DNA of 64,000 nucleotides from Helichrysum umbraculigerum (taxonomy: Eukaryota > Streptophyta > Magnoliopsida > Asterales > Asteraceae): positions 80,504,501 through 80,568,500 of the forward strand of contig CATIUR010000003.1 in assembly GCA_949592205.1 (NCBI GenBank), given 5' to 3'. Under the pieces are notes generated by a model that did no database searches, was not told the DNA's origin, and saw only the letters and a program-made list of their open reading frames with translations. How positions within the stretch are numbered: position 1 is the stretch's first letter; each line of letters begins with the position of its first letter. Shown here one piece after another: positions 44,999 to 56,642 of the stretch. The position numbers and the translations under genes were made by a program.

Positions 44999-47974
44999 TT
45001 GAGGTCATGTCCCACTAACTCAAGGGTTAGAGAGTATGGGGGATCGAGGAGTAGCCATAGTATTTTGAATGCTAGAAAGATTAGGATAGGTAGCTGGAAT
45101 GTAGGGACGCTTACTGGGAAACGTATGGAGTTGACCGGTGCTTTGTCTAGGAGGAAGGTCGACATAGCATGCTTTCAAGAGACCAAATGGAAGGGTGCCG
45201 GGACTAGGGAGGAAAACGGCTATAAACTTTGGTACTCGGGTTCAAAGACGGCGAGAAACGGGGTTGGAATCTTGTTGGCAACAAGCCTAAAGGATGATGT
45301 AGTAGAGGTTAGTAGATATAGTGACAGGATTATGTCGGTCAAACTAGTTATAGAGGAAGAGACGTTTAATATTGTAAGTGCATATGCTCCACAAGCGGGA
45401 CTAGGAGAAGCAGAGAAGAAGAGTTTCTGGGATTCTTTAGATGATCTGGTTAGGGATTGCCCAGTAGACCAACGACTTTTCATTGGAGGAGATCTTAATG
45501 GACATATCGGATCGGAAGTAGACGGATACCTAGGAGTCCACGGTGGTTTTGGATATGGAGCTAGGAATGAAGAAGGAAGCAAGCTTCTAGAGTTTGCTAC
45601 CGCACACGACCTTGTGGTGGCTAACTCGATGTTTAAAAAGAGAGACGAACACCTTATTACTTTTCATAGCGGCGGCCACAAAACACAGATTGACTATTTT
45701 TTGTTACGTAAAAGTGATCTCACTACCTGTAAAGATTGCAAGGTTCTTCCGGGTGAAGCGTGTTCTTCCCTACACAGATTATTAATCTTGGACATCTCTG
45801 TCAGGAGACGGGCGCACGAGAGCAAGAGATTTGTAACATCGAGAATCCTGTGGAAGAACCTATCTGGAGGAGTTGCCGAGACCTTTAGAGAGACGGTGAT
45901 AGAGAGACTAGCGGTAGTGGAAGGCATAAGAAGCTATGAAGCTGACCAGCTGTGGAATTACTTGGCTAAGACAATCAAGGAGGCTGCAATAGAATTGCTA
46001 GGGGTGGCGAGTGGCACTTCGAGAGCACATAGAGCTCGTAGGGAATCTTGGTGGTTTAGCGAGGAGGTCCAGGGCAAAGTTGCGGCAAAACAGACTCGTT
46101 TCAAAGAGCTTCTTTGTTGTCGTGACGAAGCCCAAGGCGATAGTATTGCGGCAAGAGAGAGGTACAATGAAGCCAAATGAGAGGCAAAAAAAGTAGTAGC
46201 TTTAGCAAAAGATAAGGCATATGAAGACCTATATAGAAAATTAAGTTCCAAACAGGGGGTAAATGATATCTATAAGTTAGCAAAAGCCAGGGAGAGAAAA
46301 AAAAGAGATTTAGGAAATGTCAAATTTATCAAAGACGAGAATGGACAAAGCATAGTGAATGAGATCGAAATTAGGAACAGATGGGCTGGATATTTCTCCA
46401 CTTTGTTTAATAAGAGTACGATGAACGAGACGAGTAGGCCAGTAGTGCACACAAGTATTAGACAACAATCCCAAAACGATTGTTCCTCTTTTAGGATTCG
46501 CCATGAGGATGTTAGAATAGCCCTGCAGAGAATGGGGAGAAACAAAGCAGTAGGCCCGGATCAGATTCCCATAGAGGTATGGAGGTGTTTAGGTGATGAG
46601 GGTCTGAACATGCTGACGACTCTTTTCAACAAAATCTTTAGTTGTGATAAAATGCCACAAGAATGGAGACTCAGCGAGGTTATCCCGATTTATAAGAACA
46701 AGGGTGATGCGCAATGTTGTAGCAACTATAGGGGCATTAAACTACTTAGTCATACGATGAAACTATGGGAGAGAGTTATTGAGAGTAAAATAAGAAGTGT
46801 GGCTAATGTGTCTGAGAACCAATTCGGATTCATGCCTGGCCGGTCTTCAATAGAGGCGATACACTTAATCAGAAGACTTACAGAGAAATATAGGGAAAAG
46901 CAAAGAGACCTACACATGGCTTTCATTGACCTTGAGAAAGCGTATGATCGAGTACCACGTGCTCTAATTTGGAAGACTCTAGACGCTAAAGGAGTGCCAG
47001 GGAGATACATTAGGAGTATTATGGATATGTATGAGGATGCTAAGACTAGTGTACGGACCCAGGTAGGTAACACGGAGTACTTTCCAGTGGAAGTGGGTCT
47101 ACACCAAGGATCGGCCCTTAGCCCTTTCTTGTTTTCCTTGATTCTTGACGAGATGTCTCGGGAGATCCAAGATAGCATACCGTGGTGCATGATTTTTGCA
47201 GATGATATTGTTCTTGTCTCGGAAACAAGAGGGGGCCTGAATAGCAGGCTAGAACAGTGGAGAAAGGTACTTGAGGATGAAGGCCTACGGATCAGCAGAG
47301 AGAAAACGGAATATGTACATTGCGATTTCGAAGGAAATGCGGGAGAACGGGACGTTTTAGAGGATATTCATATTGGGGATACAATTTTTCACCCAAAAGA
47401 GACCTTTAGATACTTAGGATCAGTACTTCATAAATAAGGTAGAATAGACGAAGATGTGACACACCGTATAAGAGTGGGATGGTTGAAGTGGAGGTCAGCT
47501 ACCGGTGTCTTGTGTGACCCGAAAATACCATTGAAGTTGAAAGGAAGATTCTATAGGGTAGCAATTAGGCCAGCCATACTATACGGGTCTGAATGTTGGC
47601 CGATGACGAAGGCCCAAGCGACTAAGATGGAAGTGGCAGAAATGAGGATGTTAAGATGGTCGTGTGGGAAGACCATGTTAGACATGATCCCGAACGGTGT
47701 TTTCAGGGAGAAGTTAGAAATGGCGACTATAACGAAGAAACTGAGAGAGGGACGACTAAGATGGTTTGGACACATTAGGAGGAGACCACAATCAGCACCT
47801 GTTAGAAGAATAGAGGACATCACTATCGATGGCTTAAGGAAGAGAGGCAGACATAAACTTAGGTGGGAGGATAGAGTGAACCTAGACCTCAAAGAGTTGG
47901 CAATTACCGAGGACATGACCTCTGATCGAATTGAGTGGAGACGTAGAATTATGGTAGTTGAGGAGAGGGTCTAG
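44999..47974 (+). pseudogene. LINE endonuclease/reverse transcriptase ORF
   Basis: One frame of 991 codons with only two stops (TGA 46178-46180, TAA 47435-47437) and no shift. The N-terminal APE-type endonuclease has KIRIGSWNVGTLTGK, ACFQETKW (catalytic Glu), VSAYAPQ, IGGDLNGHIG (Asp/Asn) and QIDYFLL. The RT has VGPDQIPIEVW, YRGIKLLS, FMPGRSSIEAI, FIDLEKAYDRVP (first Asp), GLHQGSALSPFLF and the catalytic FADD near 47196. The C-terminal part has the usual LRWFGHIRRRP. The exact start is unclear; 44999 is TTG, so the natural ATG may have been lost. The product would nick DNA and prime reverse transcription at the target. Confidence 0.9.
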
Positions 47975-48723
47975 CGATACTTCTTATTATTATTATTATT
48001 ACTATTATTGTTATTATTATTATTGTTATTGTTATTATTTTTACTATTTATCACTATCATTGTTATTGTTATTGCTATTATTAGTACTATCCTTATTAGT
48101 ATTGGTACTTATTATTATTATTAGTTGGTATTAATTATTATTAACATTGTTATTACTGTTACTATTATTATTGCTATTGCTTTTACAATTAATATTACTA
48201 TTATTAATATTTGGTGTAGGTTATTTTTATTATTATTACTATCATTATTATTATTATTGTTTGCATATACGACTAGATTTATTACTGGTAGTATTATTAC
48301 TATGAATATCATTATTATTCAAAAAAATTTTAATTATTACTTCTATTACTATTACTAGTTCTAGTAGTATCATTATTACTATTATTATTACTATTATTAT
48401 TTCTACTGCTGCTGTCGTGGGTTGCTGTGTTTTTAGGTGTTTGTGTTAATTTGCTGTTTGGCTGTTGCGGTGGAGTTTGCTGTTTCTGTTGCCGGATAAG
48501 GATACATATGTGGAGGAAGTTGATTGGAGTTACTGCTAGCTGTTATGTTTACTTTGCATTTACTGTACTGTATAGTTTTACTGCACTTTTTGTACATAAC
48601 TGGTAAAGAACTAAATAATTACTCTGCCGGAGGTCTTTCTGAAAGCAGCCTCTCTGCCCTTGGGTAGGGGTAAGGCTGTCTACATCCTACCTCCCCCATA
48701 CCCCGCCCTACGCGGGATTGGGT

Positions 48724-48758
<35 letters not shown>
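47975..48758 (+). repeat. LINE 3' region: ATT microsatellite, terminal block, TTG tail
   Basis: 47990-48410 is nearly all TTA/ATT repeats with interruptions. A GC-richer block (about 48620-48722) precedes the (TTG)n tail at 48724-48757. The tail on the minus strand encodes a poly-Asn run that spuriously extends a CopB exon. Confidence 0.85.
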
Positions 48759-49811
48759 AAAGAAGAAGATTGCTCGACACCAGCTCTGGAATCTGAGAAG
48801 TAAGCTTCTCTAAATCCTTTACCCTCGACTCTAAGGATGTAATCCTTTCAGCATCAGTCGTTGGAGTAACAGGTATCGTCGTTGGTCCAGGCGGTGTAAG
48901 AGACTCAATATGCCAGTCTCTGGTCAGCGGTGTATGAGGTTGAGACAAAGCTTGTGTAAGCAAGCTTGTCGCAAATCTAGCTGTTTTGTTCGTCGAAAAA
49001 TTAGCTCCACGAACTAGATCAGCAACCTCATGTTGTAAAGTTAAACACAATTAAAATAAGTTATTGTTACAGATTACTCTGTCTCAAACTCTAATCAATT
49101 GCATAACACTCATAGTTATAGAACTTATATCTCATACCTAAAGCGGTAAAGACATCGGTTCAGTAACCACTGGTGCATCCATCTCCACCTGTGGTGTATC
49201 CTGAGCAACTGTATACAGAATAAACTGTCTCAGTTCAACTCCTGATAAACAACAAGTTAAGATTATTTAACTTTTATAATCAATACTAACCTTCTCGAAT
49301 AGTCAGCGTTCTCGGACGCTTCATCAAAGGAATCTCAGCTTCCTCAGTACCTTCCTCCATAACACTCTTACCTTTTCTCTTCCTTTCAGAAACAGATGGA
49401 GGAGGAGAAGGTGTATTCTCAGAATCTTCATCTGAAGCCGTCTCACCATCACGACCTCCAGATGATCTAACAGGATCCTAAAGTTTAAATATATTAAACA
49501 TTTATGATTAGTAAGTTCTATCATACAAGTTCTATATATTTAAGATTAATCAGATATAATACCTCAGTCGGTACAACAACTGATCCATCAAGCTGTGTCT
49601 GCTCCCCATCAAGTAATATAACTTATGGGTTTGCAGCCTCAGCTTCAGCTTCCTGTTCGTTTAATAATATTTATATTTTAAAATCAGAAATAATATCCAA
49701 TTAACTAAATATCTAATATCATAATCATTATATAATAATATTATGCATCTATGATTAATAAGACAATCTATCAATTAAGCATCTATATTATTAAATAAAA
49801 TAAAATATTAC

Positions 49812-50867
49812 CTCAGGTGGTGCTAAATAACTCTCAATGTCTTGAAGCAAAGGATTTGTCGCATCATCATTCTGCTCCAAAACCTCTTGCACAACCTGTG
49901 CAGCAACCTCTTGGTTCACTTGCTGATCAACCTGACCAGCCTGAATAAGAACATCCTCAAGGAGCCCTTGTGGATCTTCAGGTTGAGCTTCCTCAGCTGC
50001 AGATTCTGGTACAACATCAGCATCAGCAGGAGCAGCAGCAGCAGCAGGAGCAACGTCTAACCACCCATGATTAGGCGGTGCAACGTAGTTCGGGTCAATA
50101 ACATACCCAAAAAGTGGTCTAACTTCAGGTTTCACCACTCCCTCCTTCCTAACCGTCTGCATGAACATGGCGTTATACCCACGATGGTCAATCGTATTAA
50201 CCACTAGATGTGGTTCAGGTATAGCCAAATCCGGTAGACGCGCACGGATAATCAACATGCAAAATCGCGGGTAAACCAAAAATCTTGATCTAACAGACCC
50301 CGATATCTGTTTCGCAATCTCACCAAAAATATAGTCACAAAAACTGTATGGTTTATTATAAACCAGTGACAGTGCAGCCGATAGAATCGCAGGGCTCAAC
50401 TCATCAAAACCACCCTTCTTCGCTGCAAAAACTATATTCATCACGTGCCAGAGAAACCTCCACTGACCAATGACCAGAGGTTTCTGGAACTGACGTCCAC
50501 GTCTATCTCCTGTATAACCCATACGACCTATCGCACCCTCTATAAAATCCATAGGGTACTCCGTATCTCCATTCTCCTGTTCTACTGTACCTAGCTGCAA
50601 AATCTCACGGAGATTACCAGCTGAAAATGTAACAGGCTGACCACTAACCGTAGATCGAATCTCTGGCGGGTTGACAGATTCGTCATATACTATATCCGTC
50701 TAGAAATCGTTCAGTATAGCCTGAGAGATTGGAGGATTGGCCGTAATGGCGTATCTAATCCGTGATCGTGCAAGGAATCACAGTATATCAGCAACTCTAT
50801 CAGCCCGCTTGGCTTCAAGGTTCAGATCAACCAAAATGTTGTGACCCTTGTCAAATGCTCTAGCCAT
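49812..50867 (-). pseudogene. CopB accessory gene exon 2: N-terminal domain
   Basis: ATG 50867-50865 follows the splice acceptor by two bases (ACAG-AT-ATGGCT). The frame aligns with CopA residues 1-300, with matching blocks FLARSR/FLRRSR, LREILQL/IRELLQL, GRMGYTG/QRIGYPG, WRFLWHV/WRYLMHV, LVYNKPYSF/LVYNKPFNF and VYPRF/LYPRF. The second half is Ala/Glu/Gln-rich. Two nonsense codons near the start (50780, 50702) kill this copy; both look like G-to-A or C-to-T changes. The exon ends at GAG followed by GTAATA (49811), a canonical donor. Confidence 0.8.
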
Positions 50868-50869
50868 AT

Positions 50870-51540
50870 CTGTAAAATAAAAACAAACAACAGATATAAT
50901 TTATTGCACGATTAAAAATATTTAAACTATTACGTATTATGAATCGAGATTCATCAAACATCTTAGTTTAAAATTGAAATTATATATAACTTGTTACAAA
51001 AATAGTCTCAAGTCGTATATAAAAATTTAACTTATAACTAAAAGTCTTAAGTCTAATTTAAATTAATTATATAAAAGTTATTAAAAAAAAATTAAAATTT
51101 TTGTAAGTTCTGGACTCGCATAAACTGGCCTAACGAGTTGAGGTCAACTCGTTTTGCTTATCAACTCGCTATACTCATCAACTCGCTACATTGATCAACT
51201 CGCTATACTCATCAACTCGCTAAACTTATCAAGCAGCTATTGAAGTGAACTCGCTAATCACACCGATTCGCTAGTCAACTCGCTGCAAGTTGATTCAAAA
51301 TGTCAACTCGTTCGATGAACTGCCGTCGCAAGGTTACACTTAAAATCGATTAATCTTGTAATTTTAACATGATCTATATATTGATTCACGTTCATTAATG
51401 TTCGTTTAACATAAACCCTAAAGATCTATGTCCAATAACATCGTAATCGACGCAAATCGTTTAGTTTATAATCCGAAACCCTAAGTTTATAAAAACTTTG
51501 ATTTCTCGTTATTTACACGGTGAAATCCGTTGATATATAC
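50870..51540 (-). other. Probable intron 1 of CopB accessory gene, with motif array
   Basis: The minus strand starts GTATATATC after TTTTGAG and ends TATTTTACAG. Four exact 17-bp direct repeats of TCAACTCGCTA-N6 (plus strand 51161-51228) plus other AACTCG words (51110-51330) sit in the first half. It matches CopA's palindrome-filled intron in place and size (671 versus 596 bp) but not in motif. Confidence 0.65.
51161..51228 (-). repeat. TCAACTCGCTA 17-bp direct repeat array (CopB intron 1)
   Basis: Units start at 51161, 51178, 51195 and 51212. The first 11 bases are invariant and the next six vary. On the transcribed (minus) strand the word is AGCGAGTTGA. A neighbouring palindrome AACGAGTTGA-GG-TCAACTCGTT lies just before. 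Confidence 0.95.
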
Positions 51541-51800
51541 CTCAAAATGTTCGTAAATTGAAGGTGTATAAAGTCTACGGATTGAAAAACTCGTTCCCGT
51601 ACTATAAAAATCGAAATCAAGCGAAAAGATAAAATCGCCTCGTTTCGCCTGTGTGACGGATTCGCAAAGTTTTATTGAACTCGCGAAGTTTGTGGGTTCG
51701 GTGGGTTGGCTTGACTCGTTTGACCCCCTTTATACTTTGTATCCGATTCGCGAGATTTGAAGCGGACTCGCAAGTCGATGTCAACTCGCAGAAATAAATA
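51541..51800 (-). promoter_or_regulatory. CopB accessory gene promoter and 5' untranslated exon
   Basis: A minus-strand TATA box (TATAAAG, 51734-51728) is flanked by GCGAG/CTCGC words (upstream about 51790-51740, downstream 51690-51650). The predicted untranslated exon ends at 51541 before a GTATAT donor. The order TATA, exon, donor, motif-rich intron, acceptor-AT-ATG is the same as in CopA 25444-26285. Confidence 0.55.
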
Positions 51801-53199
51801 AAAACGCGAATTTAATTCTAAGTATAAATAAAAACCCGATATTTTACAAGTATAAATTATAATTAATTTTCACTTGTATTTGTCACGTTGTTCAACTCAA
51901 AAATATACAGTATAATTTAATTCCGAAGGGTAAATTCAGATAAACATAAAAACTGAAACAAATAAAAATACAACAATATAAACATTGGTATCAAGTACCA
52001 TTTTATTAATCACTTGATCAAAATAAAATACATAAACAAAATGAATAAGAATTTATCTGCTTAGGGATCATATTAGAAAGAATAAGCAATTAATTATATA
52101 TTTAAAAGTCTGAGCAGATTGGTAGTATACATACCTCATGAAATTCAAATAAATCACTGTAAAATTACAACTAAATTCATCATTGATACATTTATATTTA
52201 TAAAACTATATCTTAGGTACCTTTATCCACATAGCATAATTAATAAATACATTACGCACATAAAGTGGATATTTTATTATAGACGGTCCAAGACGATTAC
52301 CGGTATTATGATCCACATAAACAAATTATACTCAATTTTCTAAGCAAACTCTTTATTGTTAGTATGAATATTATCAAGTGCTTCCTATTATATGACATAC
52401 TGAAGAATTCAAGTAAAACACATAACACTGCATCATTAAATTTCAAGGTAGCGGTTACTAAATGATGTATCTTTTCGAAACATATAACATACACTTGAAT
52501 TTTAAAGATTAGACAAATATCAAACATATTTTGAATATGCTATGTTATCTAAGTCTGTACATAGTACAACAGAAGATCCCTTCTAGCATAATTTAAAATA
52601 TATTTGAGAATATTAATTTAATTAAAGGTTTCAGTTCTGTACTTAGTACAACAAAGTTACCAGTAATTAAGTTAATACCCATATTGCTACTATTTGTCAC
52701 TTTAAATTAATATGCATGATAACAGTGTATGGCAATACCTTCCTTCAACAATTAAGACTTGATGTCATACATCATAGAATAGTAACAAAAGATAATAAAC
52801 AAGTAATTAATTAACTTTATAAGGCTTAGACAATTTCATATAATTTGCCTACAAGTACATCATATGATGAAGCCATCGAAAGTTTTCACTAAAAATAGAC
52901 AAATTATAACTTGTGGATATAGGTGTATAATCAAATAAATATAAACACATACCTGATAGAACCGCTGTAGTTCTAAAGCAACTTTATTTGAACCTACTAC
53001 CATATCATACTTAGGACTTAAGCTTATTATTGTAAAGCTTATTCTCCTAATGTACTATCATTTCCCTTAGTTTTTGCAAATAAAAACTTAAATGAAGGCG
53101 ATTCCCCTTAGGTAACAAGCAAATGAATGCCATACGCCTTTTTTTTTTTAAATGAATACAGAAATACTAACTATTACAAAAATACCCTTGGAAGACTAA
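51801..53199 (-). other. CopB noncoding region with module M
   Basis: 52360-53060 carries module M: ATGATAGTACATT (near 53048), CATCATATGATG (52858-52869), GATGTATGACATCAAGTCTT (near 52770) and two boxes (52554-52571, 52636-52653). The copy is more diverged than those of CopA and CopC. 51801-52350 shows nothing I can name; small ORFs there are AT-rich noise. Confidence 0.65.
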
Positions 53200-56100
53200 T
53201 CACTCTGGATTTCTCATTCCGTTAAGTTGAACCAACGTCTCAAATCTTGCTCTGTCGAACGCCTTTGTGTATAAGTCTGCTAAGTTTTCCAATGATGGAA
53301 CCTTAACTAACTTTATCAACTTTTTCTCAGCACAATCTCTAATAAAATGACGTCTAATATCAATATGCTTAGTTTTACTGTGCTTCACCGGATTATTGGT
53401 GATCGACATAGTAGATTCGTTATCAATCATCATAGGAGTATTGGTTATATTTACCCGTAATCCCGCAGTTGCTGTTGAATCCAAAGTACTTGCGAGCAAC
53501 AGCTGCCAGCTGCAACATACTCAGCTTCACATGTAGAAATGGCTACCGAGGTTTGCTTCTTGCACTGCCAGGATACTAATCTACCTCCTAGGAATTGACA
53601 TCCTCCGGTCGTAGATTTCCTATTCTGATTGCATCCTCCGTAATCCGAATCAGTATAAGCTACGAGATCTAAGTCTCCATCAATCGGATACCAAAGACCC
53701 AGCTTAGGTTTCCCTTTGAGGTAACGAAAGATTCGTTTAACAGCTTGCATGTGAGACTCTTTCGGATTAGCCTGATATCTTGCGCATAAACAAACAGCAA
53801 ACATTATGTCAGGCCTAGAGGCTGTAAGATACATTAGTGATCCGATCATGGCTCTATAAAGAGTTGGATCCACATCGCTATCACTCGATGTATCTGGACC
53901 TAGTCCATGATTGACTGGAATTGGAGTATTGTAGACCTTACTTTCATCCATCTTAAAGCGTTCTAATAGCTCATATGTATATTTAGATTGATGAATAAAG
54001 AATCCATCCTTCTTTTGATCAACTTGTAATCCTAAGAAGAAATTCAACTCTCCCATTGCAGACATTTCAAACCTTTTTCTCATGACTTGCTCGAATTCTT
54101 GACACATCTTTTCATCAGATGATCCAAAGATAATGTCATCAACATAAACTTGCACTAGAAGAAAGTCTTTCTTTTTCCACTTCACAAACAGTGTACTATT
54201 AATCGATCCTCTTGTAAATCCATTCTCAAGTAGATACGTTGATAGTGTTCCATACCATGCCCTAGGTGCTTGATGTAATCCATATAGAGCCTTATTCAAA
54301 CGATATACTCTATCTGGATACTCAGGATCAGCAAACCCTGGCGGTTGTGAAACATACACCAATTCTTCCACTTTGCCATACAAAAAGGCACTCTTAACAT
54401 CCAACTGATACACTTTTATACCAAAATATGATGCAAATGCTAAGAATACTCTAATTGCTTCTAGCCTAGCAACTGGTGCAAACACTTCATTATAATCTAT
54501 ACCCTCTTGTTGATTAAAACCTTGAACCACTAGACGAGCTTTATTGCGAGTAACGATTCCTTTATCATCTCTCTTGCACTTAAATACCCATTTAGTTCCA
54601 ATTGGATATTCTCCCTTTGGTAGGTCAACCAACTCCCAAACTTGTAATTTAGAGAACTGAGATAGTTCTTCTTGCATTGCTTCTACCCACGAACTTTCTT
54701 TTAAAGCCCTTTGAACATTTTTAGGCTCGATTTGTGAGATAAAGCATGAATATAGACATTGATTAGGAATCCCTGTCTCTTTCATTGCAGTATACAAGCT
54801 TTGGTATTCTAAATTCTCAGATGTACTAGCTCTGGATTGATGTCTAGTTTGAACCGGAGTATTAATATCACCGATGATGTTTTCAACAGGATGATTCTTA
54901 CTCGTTCTAGTTGTAGTAACTGGTTCAACCAGTATCTCATCTTCCAAATTAGTACCAATCCCTTCCAATTCAGGTACATCTTTCGTACGTGCTGAAGATA
55001 TCCTTAAATGTTTCAAAGGAGTAAGTATATCATCAAACTTTGTAGAAAGATCATCAGGATCTTCTGTTTCTTGAGACTTATCCTCTGAAGGTTGTTGTGA
55101 CTCACTTGTGGAAGCTTTATCTGAGTCAACATTAGTCTTAATTCCAGACTGCTTAACACTTGATGTTGAAGCGGGACCAATATTCTCATCTTCAAACAAT
55201 AAATGTTCAGCTATCTCTAAATCACTGACATAGTCACTAATAGGAACTTTAAATGATGCAAAGAGATCAGAATAATCAAATTGCCAATCTAATCCCTTAT
55301 GAACATCAGGTGAGTAGCTCGTAACCTCAATATTATAAACTACCTCCAAACGTCCTGTAACTTTATTAAAGACTCTCTTGTTTGGCGAATTGGGCATATA
55401 ACCTAGAAAAAATCATTCGTCAGCCTTCTCACCAAATTTTGCTTGATGTCCAGTCTTTAATATGGTGCATGAAACTCCAAAGGGTTCAAACCCTTTTAAG
55501 TTAGGTTTCTTATTGTTCAAAAGCTCATAACAAGTCTTGTTATGTCTCTTAACCGTAAGAACTCTATTAAGAACATAACATGCTGTATTCACTGCTTCTG
55601 CCCAAAAGATGACCGGAAGCTTTGAATCAGCAAGCATTGTTCTAGCAGCTTCAATCAACGTCCTATTTTTCCTTTCAGCAACACCATTCTGTTGAGGTTC
55701 ATACGGTTCACTGAATTGATGTAATATCCCTTTGCTTAGGCAATAGATATTCAACGTTGAATTCTTGAATTCTGTTCCATTGTCACTACGAATACGCTTA
55801 ACTCTCTTTTTATAGACATTCTCTACTAGATCAAAGAACTCAATTAGAATTCCAGGAGTTTCATCCTTTGATCCCAAAAAGAATACCCATGAGAATCTAG
55901 AGTAGTCATCTGTGACAACCAAACAGTACCATTTGCCACCTATACTTCTCTTGCTTATAGGGCCGAAGAGATCCATATGTAGCAATTCAAATGGCGAGGA
56001 GATAGAGTTTTCAGTCTTAGGTCTGTGTGGTTTCTTGTGCTGCTTTCCTTTCATGCAAGGAACACACTTATCCTCAGACTCGAAATGTTTCTGTGGTACA

Positions 56101-56642
56101 CCTAGAACCAAACCATTTTTGGTTATATAATTCATTTTTCTCCAGTTCAGGTGTGCCATTCTCCTATGCCATAATAATGCAACTGTTTCTGAAGCCTTGG
56201 ATAATAAACATGTAGATACCATTGAAGAATTAGGAACACCCATGTTAATAGCATAGATGTCCTTCTTCCTTGGAGCCCTCATCAATATCCATTTATCAGG
56301 AATTTTAAAACCTGGCTTCAGGACTAAGGCTTCCTTTTCATTAAAATAAACTGGATGACCTTTATCACAGACTTGGGAAACACTCACTTGGTTGTGAGTT
56401 AGTTCTTCAACATAGTTCACATCCTCAAGAGTCAAAGTTCCATTTGAAACTTTTCCTTTTCCCGAAATTACTCCTCCTTTATCTCCTGCAAAGTTTACTT
56501 TTTGCTTGAGACTCTCCTTGAAGTCCTTCAACAGACTTCTTTCTCTGGTCATGTGCATTGAGCATCCACTGTCTACATACCACCAGCTGTCCTTGTTCAC
56601 AGCATGCTCCTGCACATAACACAAGATACGATCAGTTATCAA
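53200..56642 (-). pseudogene. pol: CopB pol: protease, integrase, reverse transcriptase, RNase H
   Basis: The frame opens just after a splice-acceptor-like CAG (56611-56610). In order: aspartic protease (WWYVDSGCSMHMT), GAG-pre-integrase zinc finger (WHRRMAHLNWRKM, CVPCMKGK), integrase core (HMDLFGPI, RSDNGTEF, PQQNGVAERKNR), a single stop TGA 55415-55413, RT (KWVFKCKRD, YQLDVKSAFLYG, catalytic YVDDIIFGSSD) and RNase H (YTDSDYGGC, STCEAEYVAA, DNESTMSITNN, RRHFIRD). A frameshift near 53455 moves the last 85 codons to another frame. Order PR-IN-RT-RH is Ty1/copia. It lies in a different frame from gag, so expression needs splicing or frameshifting. It is the most complete pol in the window. Confidence 0.92.

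Larger units (their letters stand above)
43966..48758 (+). mobile_element. RTE-type LINE inserted in CopB accessory gene
   Basis: A non-LTR retrotransposon on the plus strand: 5' region, one long ORF with endonuclease and RT, an AT-rich 3' region full of ATT microsatellite, a GC-richer terminal block (48620-48722) and a (TTG)n tail to 48757. AAAG flanks both ends (43962-43965 and 48759-48762) as a possible short target duplication. A TTG-repeat tail and the domain order fit the RTE clade. The 5' edge is inferred from where CopB coding resumes. Confidence 0.75.
41835..50867 (-). pseudogene. CopB accessory gene, intron-containing, interrupted by a LINE
   Basis: Homologue of CopA 26285-28947. 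Predicted exons, minus strand: 50869-49812, 49652-49563, 49477-49291, 49241-49138, 49026-48763 resuming after the LINE at 43965-43540, 42871 to about 42600, and about 42600-41835. Exon-intron joints are GT...AG and keep phase through the first four coding exons. Breaks: TGA 50780-50778, TAG 50702-50700, a stop in exon 3 (CCA-TAA), TAG ending exon 5 at 49138, frame shifts near 42600-42630 and TAG 42197-42195. Domains: N-terminal globular domain, acidic Ala/Glu/Gln part, basic stretch (RKRKGK, KRPR), coiled coil, C-terminal aromatic domain. Intron 4 is only 49 bp, short for a plant, so the exact joints need transcripts. Confidence 0.7.

Noticed and set aside
48121..48358. Ile/Asn-rich ORFs
   Set aside because: They are translations of the ATT microsatellite in the LINE 3' region.
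48619..49050. Minus-strand ORF with a poly-Asn tract and Arg/Gly-rich tail
   Set aside because: The Asn run and tail are the LINE's TTG tail and terminal block read backwards; only 49026-48763 is CopB accessory coding.
51161..51228. Regular short repeats resembling a CRISPR array
   Set aside because: The repeat is 11 bp with a 6-bp spacer, in a plant retrotransposon intron; there are no cas genes.
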